Part shown: positions 1-10,180 of the stretch, piece after piece
Layout of the letters: each line of letters opens with the position of its first letter
Position numbering within the stretch: position 1 is the first letter of the stretch
Assembly (NCBI GenBank): GCA_027579435.1
Contig: JANBPK010000919.1
Span: forward strand, 372,001 to 436,000
Length of the DNA: 64,000 bases
Direction: 5' to 3'
DNA from: Candolleomyces eurysporus
Taxonomy: Eukaryota; Basidiomycota; Agaricomycetes; Agaricales; Psathyrellaceae
The notes under the pieces: generated by a model
The model's input: only the letters and a program-made list of their open reading frames with translations
The model's database searches: none
Told to the model about the DNA's origin: nothing
Made by a program: the position numbers and the translations under genes

Positions 1-131
1 TAGAGCAGGGGATGTGGGACGGGGTTCGTCGACGGTCTGTAGTGGTTAAAGAGAAGGAAGGGTTAATGCGAGAGGTACGGAGGGAGTTGAACGCTGTGAA
101 CCGAGAGGCAAGTTGGGCGCTGTGTGGGAGC

Positions 132-484
132 TTATGAGCATCGTGATGGGGCTATCTCTTGATGGGGTATCATAATTGGGCAACCGCCTCCGCCTCTGAT
201 ATTACCGCCTCTTTGGCTCCTGCCCTCTGAGTTTGTCGACCTGATCCCATCGCCCATTCCAATCTCTAACATAACCGGAAATACAACAGAAGCATGAGCT
301 GGACATTGCGCCCATTCACATGAGGGCTCTCGCGTTTTAGCCAAATGTCCCTTTCAAACGCCTGGCAACTTTTCCAGATCTTTCGACTGCCACATGGGCG
401 CAAAATCTTTACAGCTATATGGGTTGCACCTTTGGCCGACTGACAATACGTATGCACAAAAACCGCTGAGGATATCATGATCAA
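132..484 (-). pseudogene. Kinase-like N-lobe scrap, probably a relic
   Basis: An open stretch at 266-484 contains AVKILRP followed by a run with FERDIW. This resembles the beta-3 strand and alpha-C region of the Agaricomycete tyrosine-kinase-like family, where a lysine in an AVKVLRP-type motif binds ATP. No glycine-rich loop, HRD or DFG motif can be found near it, and the frame stops at 266. A second open frame at 132-344 covers the next stretch but does not read like kinase. Seen: the short motif and the stop. Inferred: a decayed or truncated kinase copy. The match is short and could be chance. The first 130 bases show nothing I can name. Confidence 0.25.
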
Positions 485-603
485 GTCAGCTCGAAATTGT
501 TTTATGCTGATCCTGCGATGACTACTGGATTCAAGATCTGGGATACGTAATGCGACATGGATAAGAAGATGCTGACTATTTAGGACAAAGAGAAGACGGA
601 GAC

Positions 604-1440
604 TTACAAGATGGTGGCCACCACTCGCCGAGTATGGGCCATATGACGAATTCCGTAAGATAGATACCTAGGAAGCCCTCGGTGAATTTGAAGTCCCAAG
701 AAAAAAACAATATTAGTGGGGTAGAAGCGCACCTTGCCATGTTCCCAAATTCAATTTCCCGTTCGTGATGGGTATGGAGATTGAACTTCCGACGAGAGAG
801 GCCTTGGTATGAGATACTCTGCATAGTTGGATATGAAAACCCTTGTCCAGATAGCAGAGTAGATATTCGGTTCTTACGAATCACTTTTCACAAGACTGTC
901 AGTCAACACCTGGAAAGATGACGACAAAGAACTCACTCAGGTCCTTCGTCAGTGTGCCTCCAATCCAGGCTTTCTGGGACAATAGTGTCTAGCGCCATGT
1001 CCATGTCTGACGGGCAACACGGAGTCAACACAGATGATGTAGCCTTGTCGACCATTGATGAGAACCTTTTCTTACGTCTGCAGCAAGGATCGCATCAGGA
1101 ATTCAGGCATGAGCGCACAATCCAGGTCCTCACCGCTGTCAAAGTTTTCGTTCACTGTCAAGGCAGCGGAGGTATGCTGTCTTCAGTCCGTGGTGATCAG
1201 ATGCGCCAACAAGAGAGATAGGTACTCGTGATCTGGAGTCGTATGGATCGTAGCCCACTTACATGAAGAGGAACAACATCCCAGCCTGTTTGAACATTTA
1301 AATGGGCTCCGATCAGCGTTGAGATAGGAAGCTACCTGCACACCCTCCAACCCTGACTCTATTTGGTTCACGACTTCGTTGGTCACAAGATGACATCCTT
1401 TGGCACGTTTTGAGAGGGTGAAGGTCCTTTGCCAGCCCAT
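604..1440 (-). CDS. YjbQ/UPF0047 family protein
   Basis: The protein starts [20 protein letters not shown], the typical opening of the YjbQ/UPF0047 family (some bacterial members have weak thiamine-phosphate synthase activity; the role in fungi is unsettled). Pieces in order are [22 protein letters not shown] (family histidine region), [16 protein letters not shown] followed by RHTDEGP, then [22 protein letters not shown] and GIYLTEF. The exons are very small, including one of about 12 nt that encodes DVRK. The last block should read [20 protein letters not shown]. All its codons are present, but RHMAH is one base out of frame with GIYLTEF, around 635-645. The stop chosen is the one after VVATIL. 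The usual family length is about 140 residues and this fits. The single-base slip may be a sequencing error or a real lesion. Confidence 0.75.
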
Positions 1441-1645
1441 CGATATCGTATGGTGGTGGTAATTGATAAGGAGGCCGAGATAGGTGGACGGAATCAAATT
1501 TAGCGCGATCACTGTTGAATGATGACAGGGTCGCGATGATGGTAGTAGGTGCTTGGATCCTTTTTGGCCTTGCAACATGTGTATTATTGACTACATAGAA
1601 TATTGTACAACAGAGAGGTGAAGAATGAGACCGCGACTAAATAGG

Positions 1646-2711
1646 CTAATCGTCATATCGCCGTGCACGTTCCTGCCCACCTCTGTTACCTGGAACATTT
1701 CGATTTCGGCAGTGATTAGCATAATGTCCTCTTTCACCGCACTGTAGAGTCAAGAACGTTAAAATCGGGAGTGAAATCGAGGAAATGAAAACCGCACCTT
1801 GAAACACAGCACTTCGTCAAGGTTGCGTCGTGGTGGACCCTGCAGAGACGCGGCTTGGCCCCCGGTACCGTAATCATATCGGCCGTATCCTGGAGGCGGA
1901 GGTCCAACTTCACGATTCGCGGCAGACGCCTGCTTTTCATAGTCTTGGGCTGACGGAGGGCTCGGCTTAGGACTAGAAAGAGTTTGTTTGTTCCAGACTC
2001 GCTTATACGATCCGATATTGAATGTACTCACTGGCCACGGGGACATTCTGGGCCCATTGGACAGAAGCCGGTTAGATAAAGTTGACATGCAACTTTGCGT
2101 ACGTGTTTGCGCGGACATGATGGACCTTGCCATGAAGAGTTAGTATAAGGGGTTATTATCCGTAGACAGAGGGCACGCACCTAGTTTGCAGAATCCTCTA
2201 TTGTAATCCGGACACTCAATGCGGCGTTCCTTGGGATGGGCGTAAAGACACTCGTCACCTGCAGAGCAATAGCCGTACTTGGCAAACCACCAGCATTCTG
2301 GCATCCTCCGAAGATTGTATTCGTGCAAAAACTCGCAGGCATCGCCCTTTTTACAGAGACCACGAAGCCAGTGCTTGCAGACCGTGGAGAGCCGTTCTCG
2401 TTCGCGCGGATGCGTTGGGGGGTTGACGAGGGAGCTGGAAGTTCTGTGCGGAGGGCTGAGTATGTCTAAGGGGACAGTGCAGGGGGCCGAGGGGGCAGCC
2501 AGCAGGGGTCAGGGCCAGGCGACATATCTGGTCGTCTATTGGGGAAGCTCAGTGAAGACAAACGCCAAGAACAAGGGAGAAACCTGCCTTTGTCGAGCTT
2601 GAGGCCAAGGTTCGTTTTTGCGAAGAACTCTGCAGGGAAGTTGTTCTGATGAAACTGGGGGTTTATTACGTCCTTGAGGGCAGAGGGAGCGGCGAGAGGA
2701 TTGGTGGCCAT
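1646..2711 (-). CDS. YTH1: mRNA 3'-end processing factor Yth1/CPSF30
   Basis: This is a zinc-finger subunit of the nuclear cleavage and polyadenylation factor, which binds the AAUAAA-type signal in pre-mRNA. The start [14 protein letters not shown] lies at 2711. Five CCCH fingers follow: [12 protein letters not shown]...[66 protein letters not shown] and [21 protein letters not shown] Pro/Gly-rich linker and a C-terminal CCHC knuckle ([14 protein letters not shown]) end the protein. Introns interrupt several of these. Fingers 1 and 2 are joined only if the run of six G at 2417-2422 (plus strand) is shortened by one base. Since the protein is essential, this looks like a homopolymer miscall. 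The gene is divergent from the P450, whose start is about 240 nt away, so the two probably share a promoter interval. Confidence 0.93.
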
Positions 2712-2950
2712 TGTGCAGGACAGAGAGGGGGCCGGTGAATTCGGGCCCAGCCGCTGACAGAACGCCTCCATCGCCCGAAAAGGAAAGGCGTTCAGTCACG
2801 CGATCGTAAGCGCCAGGCACGCCCTCCCGTTTCCTTTGGGCCGTGTCAGGGTCCTACTTTCCAGAACGAACATGTTAAATTGCTGCTCTAATCACCTCAT
2901 GGCCCTCCCCGCTTCTCTTGCCTTCCCACCTCGCTTCCTGGGTCTCCCCG

Positions 2951-5098
2951 ATGGCTCTCAACAGCCTTCCTGCCGCCATGTTCCATGGGCTGCGACCCGC
3001 GTCTCATCCTGCGGCTCAGCTTGGTGTGATTGTCACCGCTGCCTTCATCCTTTACGCTGGTTATGTCAAACTGTCACGACCACGGCTCCCTCTGCCTCCG
3101 GGGCCACGAAATTCAATTTTTTCCTCGCCTCCGCAGTCCAGCCCGTATCCATGGATCGCCTATCTCGAGTGGAAGAAGACCTACGGTGAGGGACCTCGGC
3201 CAAGTCTGTTCAATCGGCCGTCATTCAGATTCGTTTTCAGGCGACCTTGTCTACTTTAAGACGATGGGGTACCCGATGCTCGTCGTCAACTCTTATGACG
3301 CAATGGTAGATCTCTTCGACAAGCGCGGGGACATATACTCTTCGCGGCCAGTCAGAACAATGATACGGGAACTGTGAGCGTGCTCGAGGCGATATTCTTT
3401 CCTTATCGTCCTCACCCCAGATCAGAATCGGATTCGACTATCTTTTCTCCTCCATGGCTTACGGGAAACCCTGGAAGGTGCGTTCTAGCCTCTCCTCGAC
3501 CGCACCCCCACTCAGCGCTCCGTTCTAGCAATGCCGACATCTTTTCATGAAATATTTTCACGACAAAGATCGCAGTCATTATCACGCAACACAGCTACGG
3601 CATGCTCATATTTTACTACGATCCCTACTTCGCAATCCCCAGAATTTCAGACACCTAATACGCAGGTGCGTCAAGTCTCCACACCATCGGAATCCGGCTA
3701 ACACAGTTCCGGACAGCGCTTCGGCTGGAGTGGTTCTCACTCTTGCGTACGGTTATGAAGTCGCTGACAATCAGGACGAATACGTCCACTTGGCAGACGA
3801 AGCACTGAAGAGTATGGGACGGGCAGGACTCCTTGGCACCTATTATGTCGTAAGTTTCTTTGTCCCTTGATTCGTGCAAAGCCATACCCCGCTTCTCCAG
3901 GACTACTTCCCTTGGCTTAAACACCTGCCAGAATGGTTTCCGTTTACGCAATTTAAGCGTGACGCGAAAATATGGCGAATTCCAGTCCGTCAGGTTCTCC
4001 ATCGGCCCTTCGATGCTACGAAACAGAGATTGGTAGGCTTCTGGAATTCATCAAAAGCGATGCATAGATTACTGACCACCAGCAGAAAGATGGAAAGGCT
4101 TCTTCCTGTCTTGTCGCCGACGAATTGGAACAGGTGTACGCTGGGCTCTCTTCAGCTGACGAGCAAACTATCAGGAACACTGCCGCAACCACCTTCGCAG
4201 GTACGCCTCAGCGCGACATTGGCAATCTATTTCAGGCTCATCTTCCTGTGTGCAGCCGGCTCGGATACCGTTGTATCGGCTATTTCCTCATTCTTCTTAG
4301 CCATGGCCAACTTCCCGGACTCTCAAAGGAGGGCACAGGAAGAAGTTGATCGCGTTCTTCAAGGTCGGCTCCCAACCCACGCCGATAGGGCCGACCTTCC
4401 TCTAGTAGTTGAGTCGAAATTTTATATTTTGCGTCCTCTGCTAACACCCCTTTCAGACGAGTATCTGTTATGAGGTAATCTAAGCGCTTGCTTTTCCCCC
4501 CTCATCGTCCTGATTATGTTGCGCAGCTGTTGCGTTGGAATCCTGTGACACCCCTTGTTCTTCCGCGGTACGCTACGGTCGAAAACGAGTACAGAGGCTA
4601 CGCTATTCCACGAGGGACTACGATGTATGCCAATGTGTGGGCTGCCCTTCACGATGAGCGCTACCCCAATCCTTTCGAATTCAAGATCGACCGCTTCCTG
4701 GACCAAGCCAAGAATGCCCAAGCAGGAATAAATCCTTTGCCTGACATTGTATTCGGCTTTGGACGACGGTAAGCATGTCTGTTCCTCCAGTCATTGGGCA
4801 GGGCTTTACTCGCTGTCGCAGGGTTTGCGCTGGTAAGGAGCTCGCGTTCGACTTTTTGTGGATAGCCGTTGCTTCTTTACTGGCCTCCTACGATATCTCC
4901 AAGGCTGTCGACGAGAATGGGTACATCATTGACGCACCCATCGAGTATACGCCTCATTTGCTCAGGTATGACCCTCGTATTTCACCATTCATCTCAGCTT
5001 ACCTTGCGTTTCAAAGCCACCCAAAGGAGTTCAGGTGTTCAATTCGTCCACGGTCGCCTGGGGCGGCAGCTAGTATCGAACAGACGGCATACTTTTAG
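2951..5098 (+). CDS. Cytochrome P450 monooxygenase
   Basis: A membrane-anchored heme-thiolate monooxygenase of the fungal class that includes OrdA/CYP64-like enzymes; the substrate is unknown. The start at 2951 gives a hydrophobic helix (LGVIVTAAFILYAGYV) followed by the proline hinge RPRLPLPPGP. A start at 2918 is also possible. Key motifs are AGSDT in the I-helix (about 4255), ELLR as the ExxR motif of the K-helix (split by an intron at about 4480-4530), FKIDRF in the PERF position, and FGFGRRVCAG as the heme loop. The heme loop is itself split by an intron between the second Arg and Val (about 4769-4820), with the cysteine ligand in the later exon. There are around ten short introns. The gene ends with QTAYF and is convergent with the prephenate dehydratase gene, with 80 nt between stops. 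The flanking genes do not look like a secondary-metabolite cluster. Confidence 0.9.
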
Positions 5099-5178
5099 GA
5101 TGTCAAGCTGTGTTTGTACTAAACAGCCGGCTGCTTTCTACATTAAATCAATTTTACATTCGCAAACAAATTCACAAT

Positions 5179-6372
5179 CTACCAATCACCTATCAAGCTA
5201 GTGTCCATGCCCAACGCATGCACGTTCTCAGTGAATATCCGCAAACGTTCTTTCCATTCTGTCTCCCCCGGTATTCGTTCTTCTGTTGGACCCTGAACTT
5301 CTATGAAGTAAAGATCCCTGAAAGGAACGTCTCCGGGAGACGGTCGTCGGTCTATCCGTGTGACCTGGAGGGAACCCAAGCAGCCTATGACGGACCCCAT
5401 ATTGGCTTGGGCCCTGTTAGGATCTTTTGGTGCACTGTTCAGCACACGGAAGAGGGCGGTTCGCGTTGAAGTGGCCGGACAGGGGGAGGGTAGTTGCATG
5501 GAGGGATTTCGAGCGAGCACATAGAACCGCGTGTAATTTACTAGAACGTCATGAAATGGAATGTGAGCATATGGTGCAGTACACATCAGACATAAAGAAA
5601 CTTGTGGCGCACGCTTCTCTTTTTGAATAGCATCCTTCAGCACCTCCAATCCGTCGAACAGCGTTGCGCAGACTCGAGAAGAGATCGCCGCACAGTCCGA
5701 CGGTCGTTGGAGAAGCTCACGAGCCGCCGCCGCTGTCGATGTCGTTTTCTCCGTCGAAGCGTGAGGAAGGTGACGTTCGATAAATTCGGTGCACTGTCCT
5801 AATGCCTATCCGATAACGCAGCATCATGCACAGCAACAGGGGGGNATTGATTTGTCGGCTGGGTTGTCTGGTGGATTGAGACACGACCGATGGACGTACT
5901 TGCTCATGGCTAAGGACCCTCCGGATGTCCTCCAGCTGCACACCGCATTTCGCCAGGAGACAGTGGTCAATACGAAGGGACACTTCGCCCCGTATGAAAC
6001 TCTTGTCTATACATCGCAATGCATCGTAGGTTTCGACGACACTGCCGAATATCGTGTTTTCCTGGGGCACCACACCGAAATCGAGTTTCTCATCGGTAAG
6101 AGCATCGAAGACACCTAGTTGCAGAAAAATGAGTGCGTTCGACTCGACGCCTTTCAGAAACTGTATGAATGTACTTTTGATAGTCTCAAACTCTTCATAG
6201 CTCACAGAATCACCAAAGTACTTGTGGGCGGCCTATGCAGATAAGATCATGAGATTCGCCAAGGATGTCGGCATGGTCCAAAATATCGCACCTCATGGCT
6301 GTACGTCCCAAATGGTCCCAAGACGCCAACTCTCACGACACTGTGCCCATTAGCCTTCGTTCCACTCATCAT
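5179..6372 (-). CDS. PHA2: Prephenate dehydratase
   Basis: It converts prephenate to phenylpyruvate in phenylalanine synthesis, in the cytosol. The catalytic half begins MMSGTKANGHSVVRVGVLG with the signature GPFGTYSHE. It continues with KLDFGVVPQENTIFGSV, RGEVSLRIDHCLLAK and a downstream CAAISS segment, part of the family's periplasmic-binding-protein-like fold. The C-terminal ACT domain contains RTALFRVLN, ANMGSVIGCLGSLQVTRID and ends near GMDTSLIGDW. ACT domains in this family usually bind phenylalanine for feedback inhibition. The two adjacent ATGs at 6372 and 6369 both fit the start. The N at 5845 lies inside an intron and does no harm. The length is normal for the fungal enzyme. Confidence 0.92.
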
Positions 6373-6659
6373 CCAAGCTCGAAGCGCGGGAGGTCTAGGT
6401 ATTCTAGACAACAATTTGGTGGTTCTAAAGAGGTAAGCTGACGCCATCATGAGTATTCGGAAGTTCCAAGTCGGATAGGGACATCGATCAGGCAGGAATA
6501 TACGCCACATAACAGTATCCTACAGAATGGTACATGGTCTACGGGGGAGCTAAAATAACATACAAATATACTTGACAACACGACAGAAGGTGAGATAATA
6601 CCCCAGGAGTCCAAGAAAAGGGAAAAGTTCTAAAGGAAACTACATGGAACGCGTTCAAG

Positions 6660-9600
6660 TTAAGGATAAAAGTGATCAGGTTCGTAACGAGGGAGAACAG
6701 TGATATTGTCAGGGGAAACATTGTCTTCTTCTCTGATGAATGCCCGGGTGTCAATTGTCGACCCCACATTAAAATTGGAAAAGTCCATGGGGAAAGAAGA
6801 CTTGAAAGGAGGGCCCACTCTCTTTTTAATCAGCTCTTCCAGCATCTTCGAAAAGCGATGAGCGAGTGGGATTCGTTGACCCACTTTCGCAATCGAAGAG
6901 CTTTACAGTATGTGAGTACGGAGAATTGAGCGGGAGAAGGGGTGCCTCACTGAATGAAGTCGATCTCGGCACGAAAAGTGGCAATTTGGTCCGCTTTGTG
7001 ATGCTCGAGAGCTGCCTGAAGAAAACGGACGAGGACGCGACCGCTGAGGAACCAGCAAAACTAGGCAGAGTGTAAGAACATTATCATAGAGCCAGTAAAT
7101 GTGCTTACCGAACAGAAAGAGTCGAGCAGAGTGATATCGAAGCTGGTGTTGGATACGTCATAAATGAGATCGAGGATAGCTCTTGCTGCTGTGAGGATTT
7201 TGACAGCAGAGATGCATCCCGACTTTGCAATATCTGCATGAGGGTCGTGAAGAATGATAGTTGCCCTGGGTTCCTTCGACTGAGATACAGCGATGAAAAA
7301 CGGGAAGAATATCCTTACACGTGAGGTAGTAAGAAGGCCGTATAGAGGTGATTATCAACAACGTTATCCGTTATTGGTGTTCGGAGATGTTGCGGGAAGT
7401 TGGCACGATTGAATGAAGATGCTAGATGGTCTAGTTCAATGAAAGCGGGTGAGCCTCTCGGATCGACAGAATCCTGAGCTTGAAATTCGTCGACGGGGCC
7501 AACCACGGAACTGTCACCCGCAAAGTGCTTAGCACGGAATCTCATGTTGAAGGCTTTGGTGCGGGCTGAGCGAAAAATGAGCTCCAAAATCGACCAGTAA
7601 AACAACGAACTCACAAACTAAGATTGACCCTTTAACATAAAGGACAAATGAATCAGTCGTCTCCTCCGGGTGATGCGTCAAAACATCTCTTGCATGGGCC
7701 CATTGTCGATTCAAGGGAGGGACCAATGTCTATAAAACGTGCTTAGCGAGGACTCGGCCGGACTTGAACCAGGACACATACACCTTGACCGAATTGGTCA
7801 ACACGAACGGGAAGCAGCTGAGAGATATCCTGGTCATCCAGACTCAATGCCCACCCGTTACCGCATCCGTGCTGACGCTCGATGGCATATGCCAACCAGA
7901 ATGCATTCCTTCTCGTTTCATCCTCAATCACAGTGCGCGCTGGAGGAAGGATGGACGGGGGCCGCTCTGACTTCGTTATTGAATGGAACGGAGGGCACAT
8001 GTTCAGCCCGAGAGGGACAGAAAGCCGCATTGAATGCGCCGAACCTAAAAAAAATCTGCAAGTTCAAAGTCAGGCAAAGATACTTTGACCGATCAGCCTT
8101 GAGGAATTCATACATCCACCCATCTACGCGTTAATCGGTAAATGAACAGCAGTTGACAAGCGAGATGACGCAAGCGTTACATACCTTCCATGAGACCAAT
8201 AAAACCACGTTAAGATGATTTGAGCTAAAGATACACAGAGGAGGAGAAATTAGAATGGTGGACACAAACAAATGGGGCTTCCACGTACCTTGAAAGACCT
8301 GGAACAAATTCTCACCAAGAATGTTCATTCGTTCCGCCCCTTCTCGAGCAAGCTTCGCGTGTTGTTCAGCGAAGGAATCAGGGCGTTGCTCCTTGACGCG
8401 AAGGCGCTCGAGGAAGATCTCATCTGCGGGATCGTAAGAAATTGGGGTGCTTACAGGATGTCAGAATTACTTGCCTGGCGGTACTTCATTAAAATCAGGA
8501 AGCGGAGGTGACGTTACCGCGGCGGTATAGAGGCTTCCAATGGCACAGATCGCATGGAGAACAGGAGTGGCAGGAAATTTCGGGTTTGTCGGGGATAGAG
8601 ACAAAGAACTCATAAAGGTACCAACATGAAAGAGCCTGGAAGCGTGTGGATGGAACACGAAAAAGACTTCAATGCTAGAAAGTGAAAGTCAGAGCTGTTA
8701 ATAGAGGGCCATGAAGCTACTCACAGATGCCTCAAAAGGTCTGGAGAGGGCAGCTCTGGAGGCCAGTTCGGCCACATCAAGTCCATTCTGAAGGACGGAC
8801 TTGGGATCGGGCTGGGGACGCCGGTAAGTGAGCTAACAGCTACCAATCCACTGGTACTATCTGAAGGTCCGGTATACAATGGGCTTCCGGCATCAGCTAG
8901 TGTTGCATCAGCAAGATGATGCAAGAAGTCCAACTATCCATCGTACCTGATATAAATTCAGCAGGAGGAAAGCTCTGCAGCGATCCATGAAAAGGTCGGG
9001 GATGCAGGCTTCCATTACCAGAGAGCCTAGCCTCAGAGTGCCTTAGAGCGCGGGTCTTCTCGCGCAGCAGGCCCTCTAGTTCGCCTAAGTGAGAAGCATG
9101 AGGTAGCCCCGACGGCTCATTGCGTAAAAAACACGTACTAATACGGTTTTCTAACCGTTCGTACTTATTCTTTGGGGCATCAGAAACGGCGGGAACTGGT
9201 TCTGATTCCTGCATGTCAGTCAAAGCGAACAAAGGCGTAGAAGATGCCTCACTCTCATCGAAGGTACACTCCGGTTTTGAAGGAAGGCTAGCACCAGGAG
9301 GTGCATGCGAGACGGCATGCGCATGTGAACGAGCACAAGTTGAACAGGGCCTCTTGGCGTCGCTGGAACGAATGTCAGCGGGTGCGCGATCTCAGGAGCA
9401 ACAGAGCCGTGCAGACCATTTCTAGCAAAAGATATCAGTAACCAGGCGTTTGAATATGAAAAACTCCACTTACCAACTTTCTTTTCCTGCACTAAAACGC
9501 GAATGATAGAGGTTCAAGTTCCGTCAAACACGCAATCAGCAAACCGGTCTCAGTCCGACTTACTTGATGGCAAGCCTAATGACGAGGGGAACGTCCAGTT

Positions 9601-9733
9601 ACTCCAACGATGCCAAGTTCGAGAACTTGATACGTACTTGATTCCGTTTAAGCACATTCGGGTATTGTGGGGGCATTACAAGAGGATCAGACGAGGCCGC
9701 CGGCTTTGTCGAAGCTGTTCCTACGCGAGGCAT
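6660..9733 (-). CDS. Zn2Cys6 fungal transcription factor
   Basis: A binuclear zinc-cluster DNA-binding regulator with a fungal-specific middle homology region. The start MPRVGTASTKPAASSDP (9733) leads into the zinc cluster, read across four exons: ACHQ, CRKRKL, a five-nucleotide exon AAATG, then CDAKRPCSTC. The last cysteine lies in KPECTFDE after an unusually long Ser/His/Pro spacer. The middle domain has ATPVLHAICAIGSLYTAAV and, further on, RNAFWLAYAIERQHGCGNGW then SLDDQDISQLLPVR, typical of the MHR domain. The protein ends near RYEPDHFYP. It has roughly a dozen short introns, so the span is certain but some internal joins are not. No target can be named. It lies between primary-metabolism and membrane-protein genes and does not obviously control a cluster. 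Confidence 0.85.
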
Positions 9734-10180
9734 TTTGGGTGCTCACCCTCCAGGGAGTGTCTGCGGCTGAAGCTAGAGAGCTGAGGGGACGAAACGAGGG
9801 AGAAGAAGGACTGCTTGATGAAGCTGGTATTTAACCAACGCCATGAGTAAGTAGCTACCTGTTTGCCAAGGCCAATTCCTTCGAGTTCAGTTCCCCGATC
9901 GGACACGTGCGCTTATTTTACCTCCGCTTGTTCGGCGATAGCACCTACCGCGAAAATGGCAAGGCCGTACTCAAGGCAAATGCCGACTCGCACTCCCCCT
10001 CGCCGATCACAGCGACCAGCTTGTTTAGCACCGCGGCGAAGTAGATATCCATATATTGCAAAGCCCGAGAATACATTAACTATAAAGCTAGACAAGAAAA
10101 AAAAACCCGGATACATAATACTGTAAAATGTGCTGACGAAAGTGATAAAGATAATAAAACCAGCATATGCAAGAAACACA
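9734..10180. other. Intergenic: regulator 5' side and membrane-protein 3' side
   Basis: Both neighbours are on the minus strand. A 61-codon minus ORF at 9721-9906 (starting MSDRGTELEG) overlaps the regulator's start and may be leader or an unused frame. The stretch at about 10060-10180 is AT-rich and looks like 3' untranslated DNA. I see no RNA gene or repeat. Confidence 0.4.

Noticed and set aside
7740..7770. A tRNA T-arm-like motif (GGACTTGAACC on the plus strand)
   Set aside because: It lies in an intron of the Zn2Cys6 gene, and no acceptor stem, D-arm or anticodon arm can be folded around it.
2951..9733. P450 plus Zn2Cys6 regulator as a secondary-metabolite cluster
   Set aside because: No backbone synthase, transporter or tailoring genes are near, and primary-metabolism genes are interleaved.
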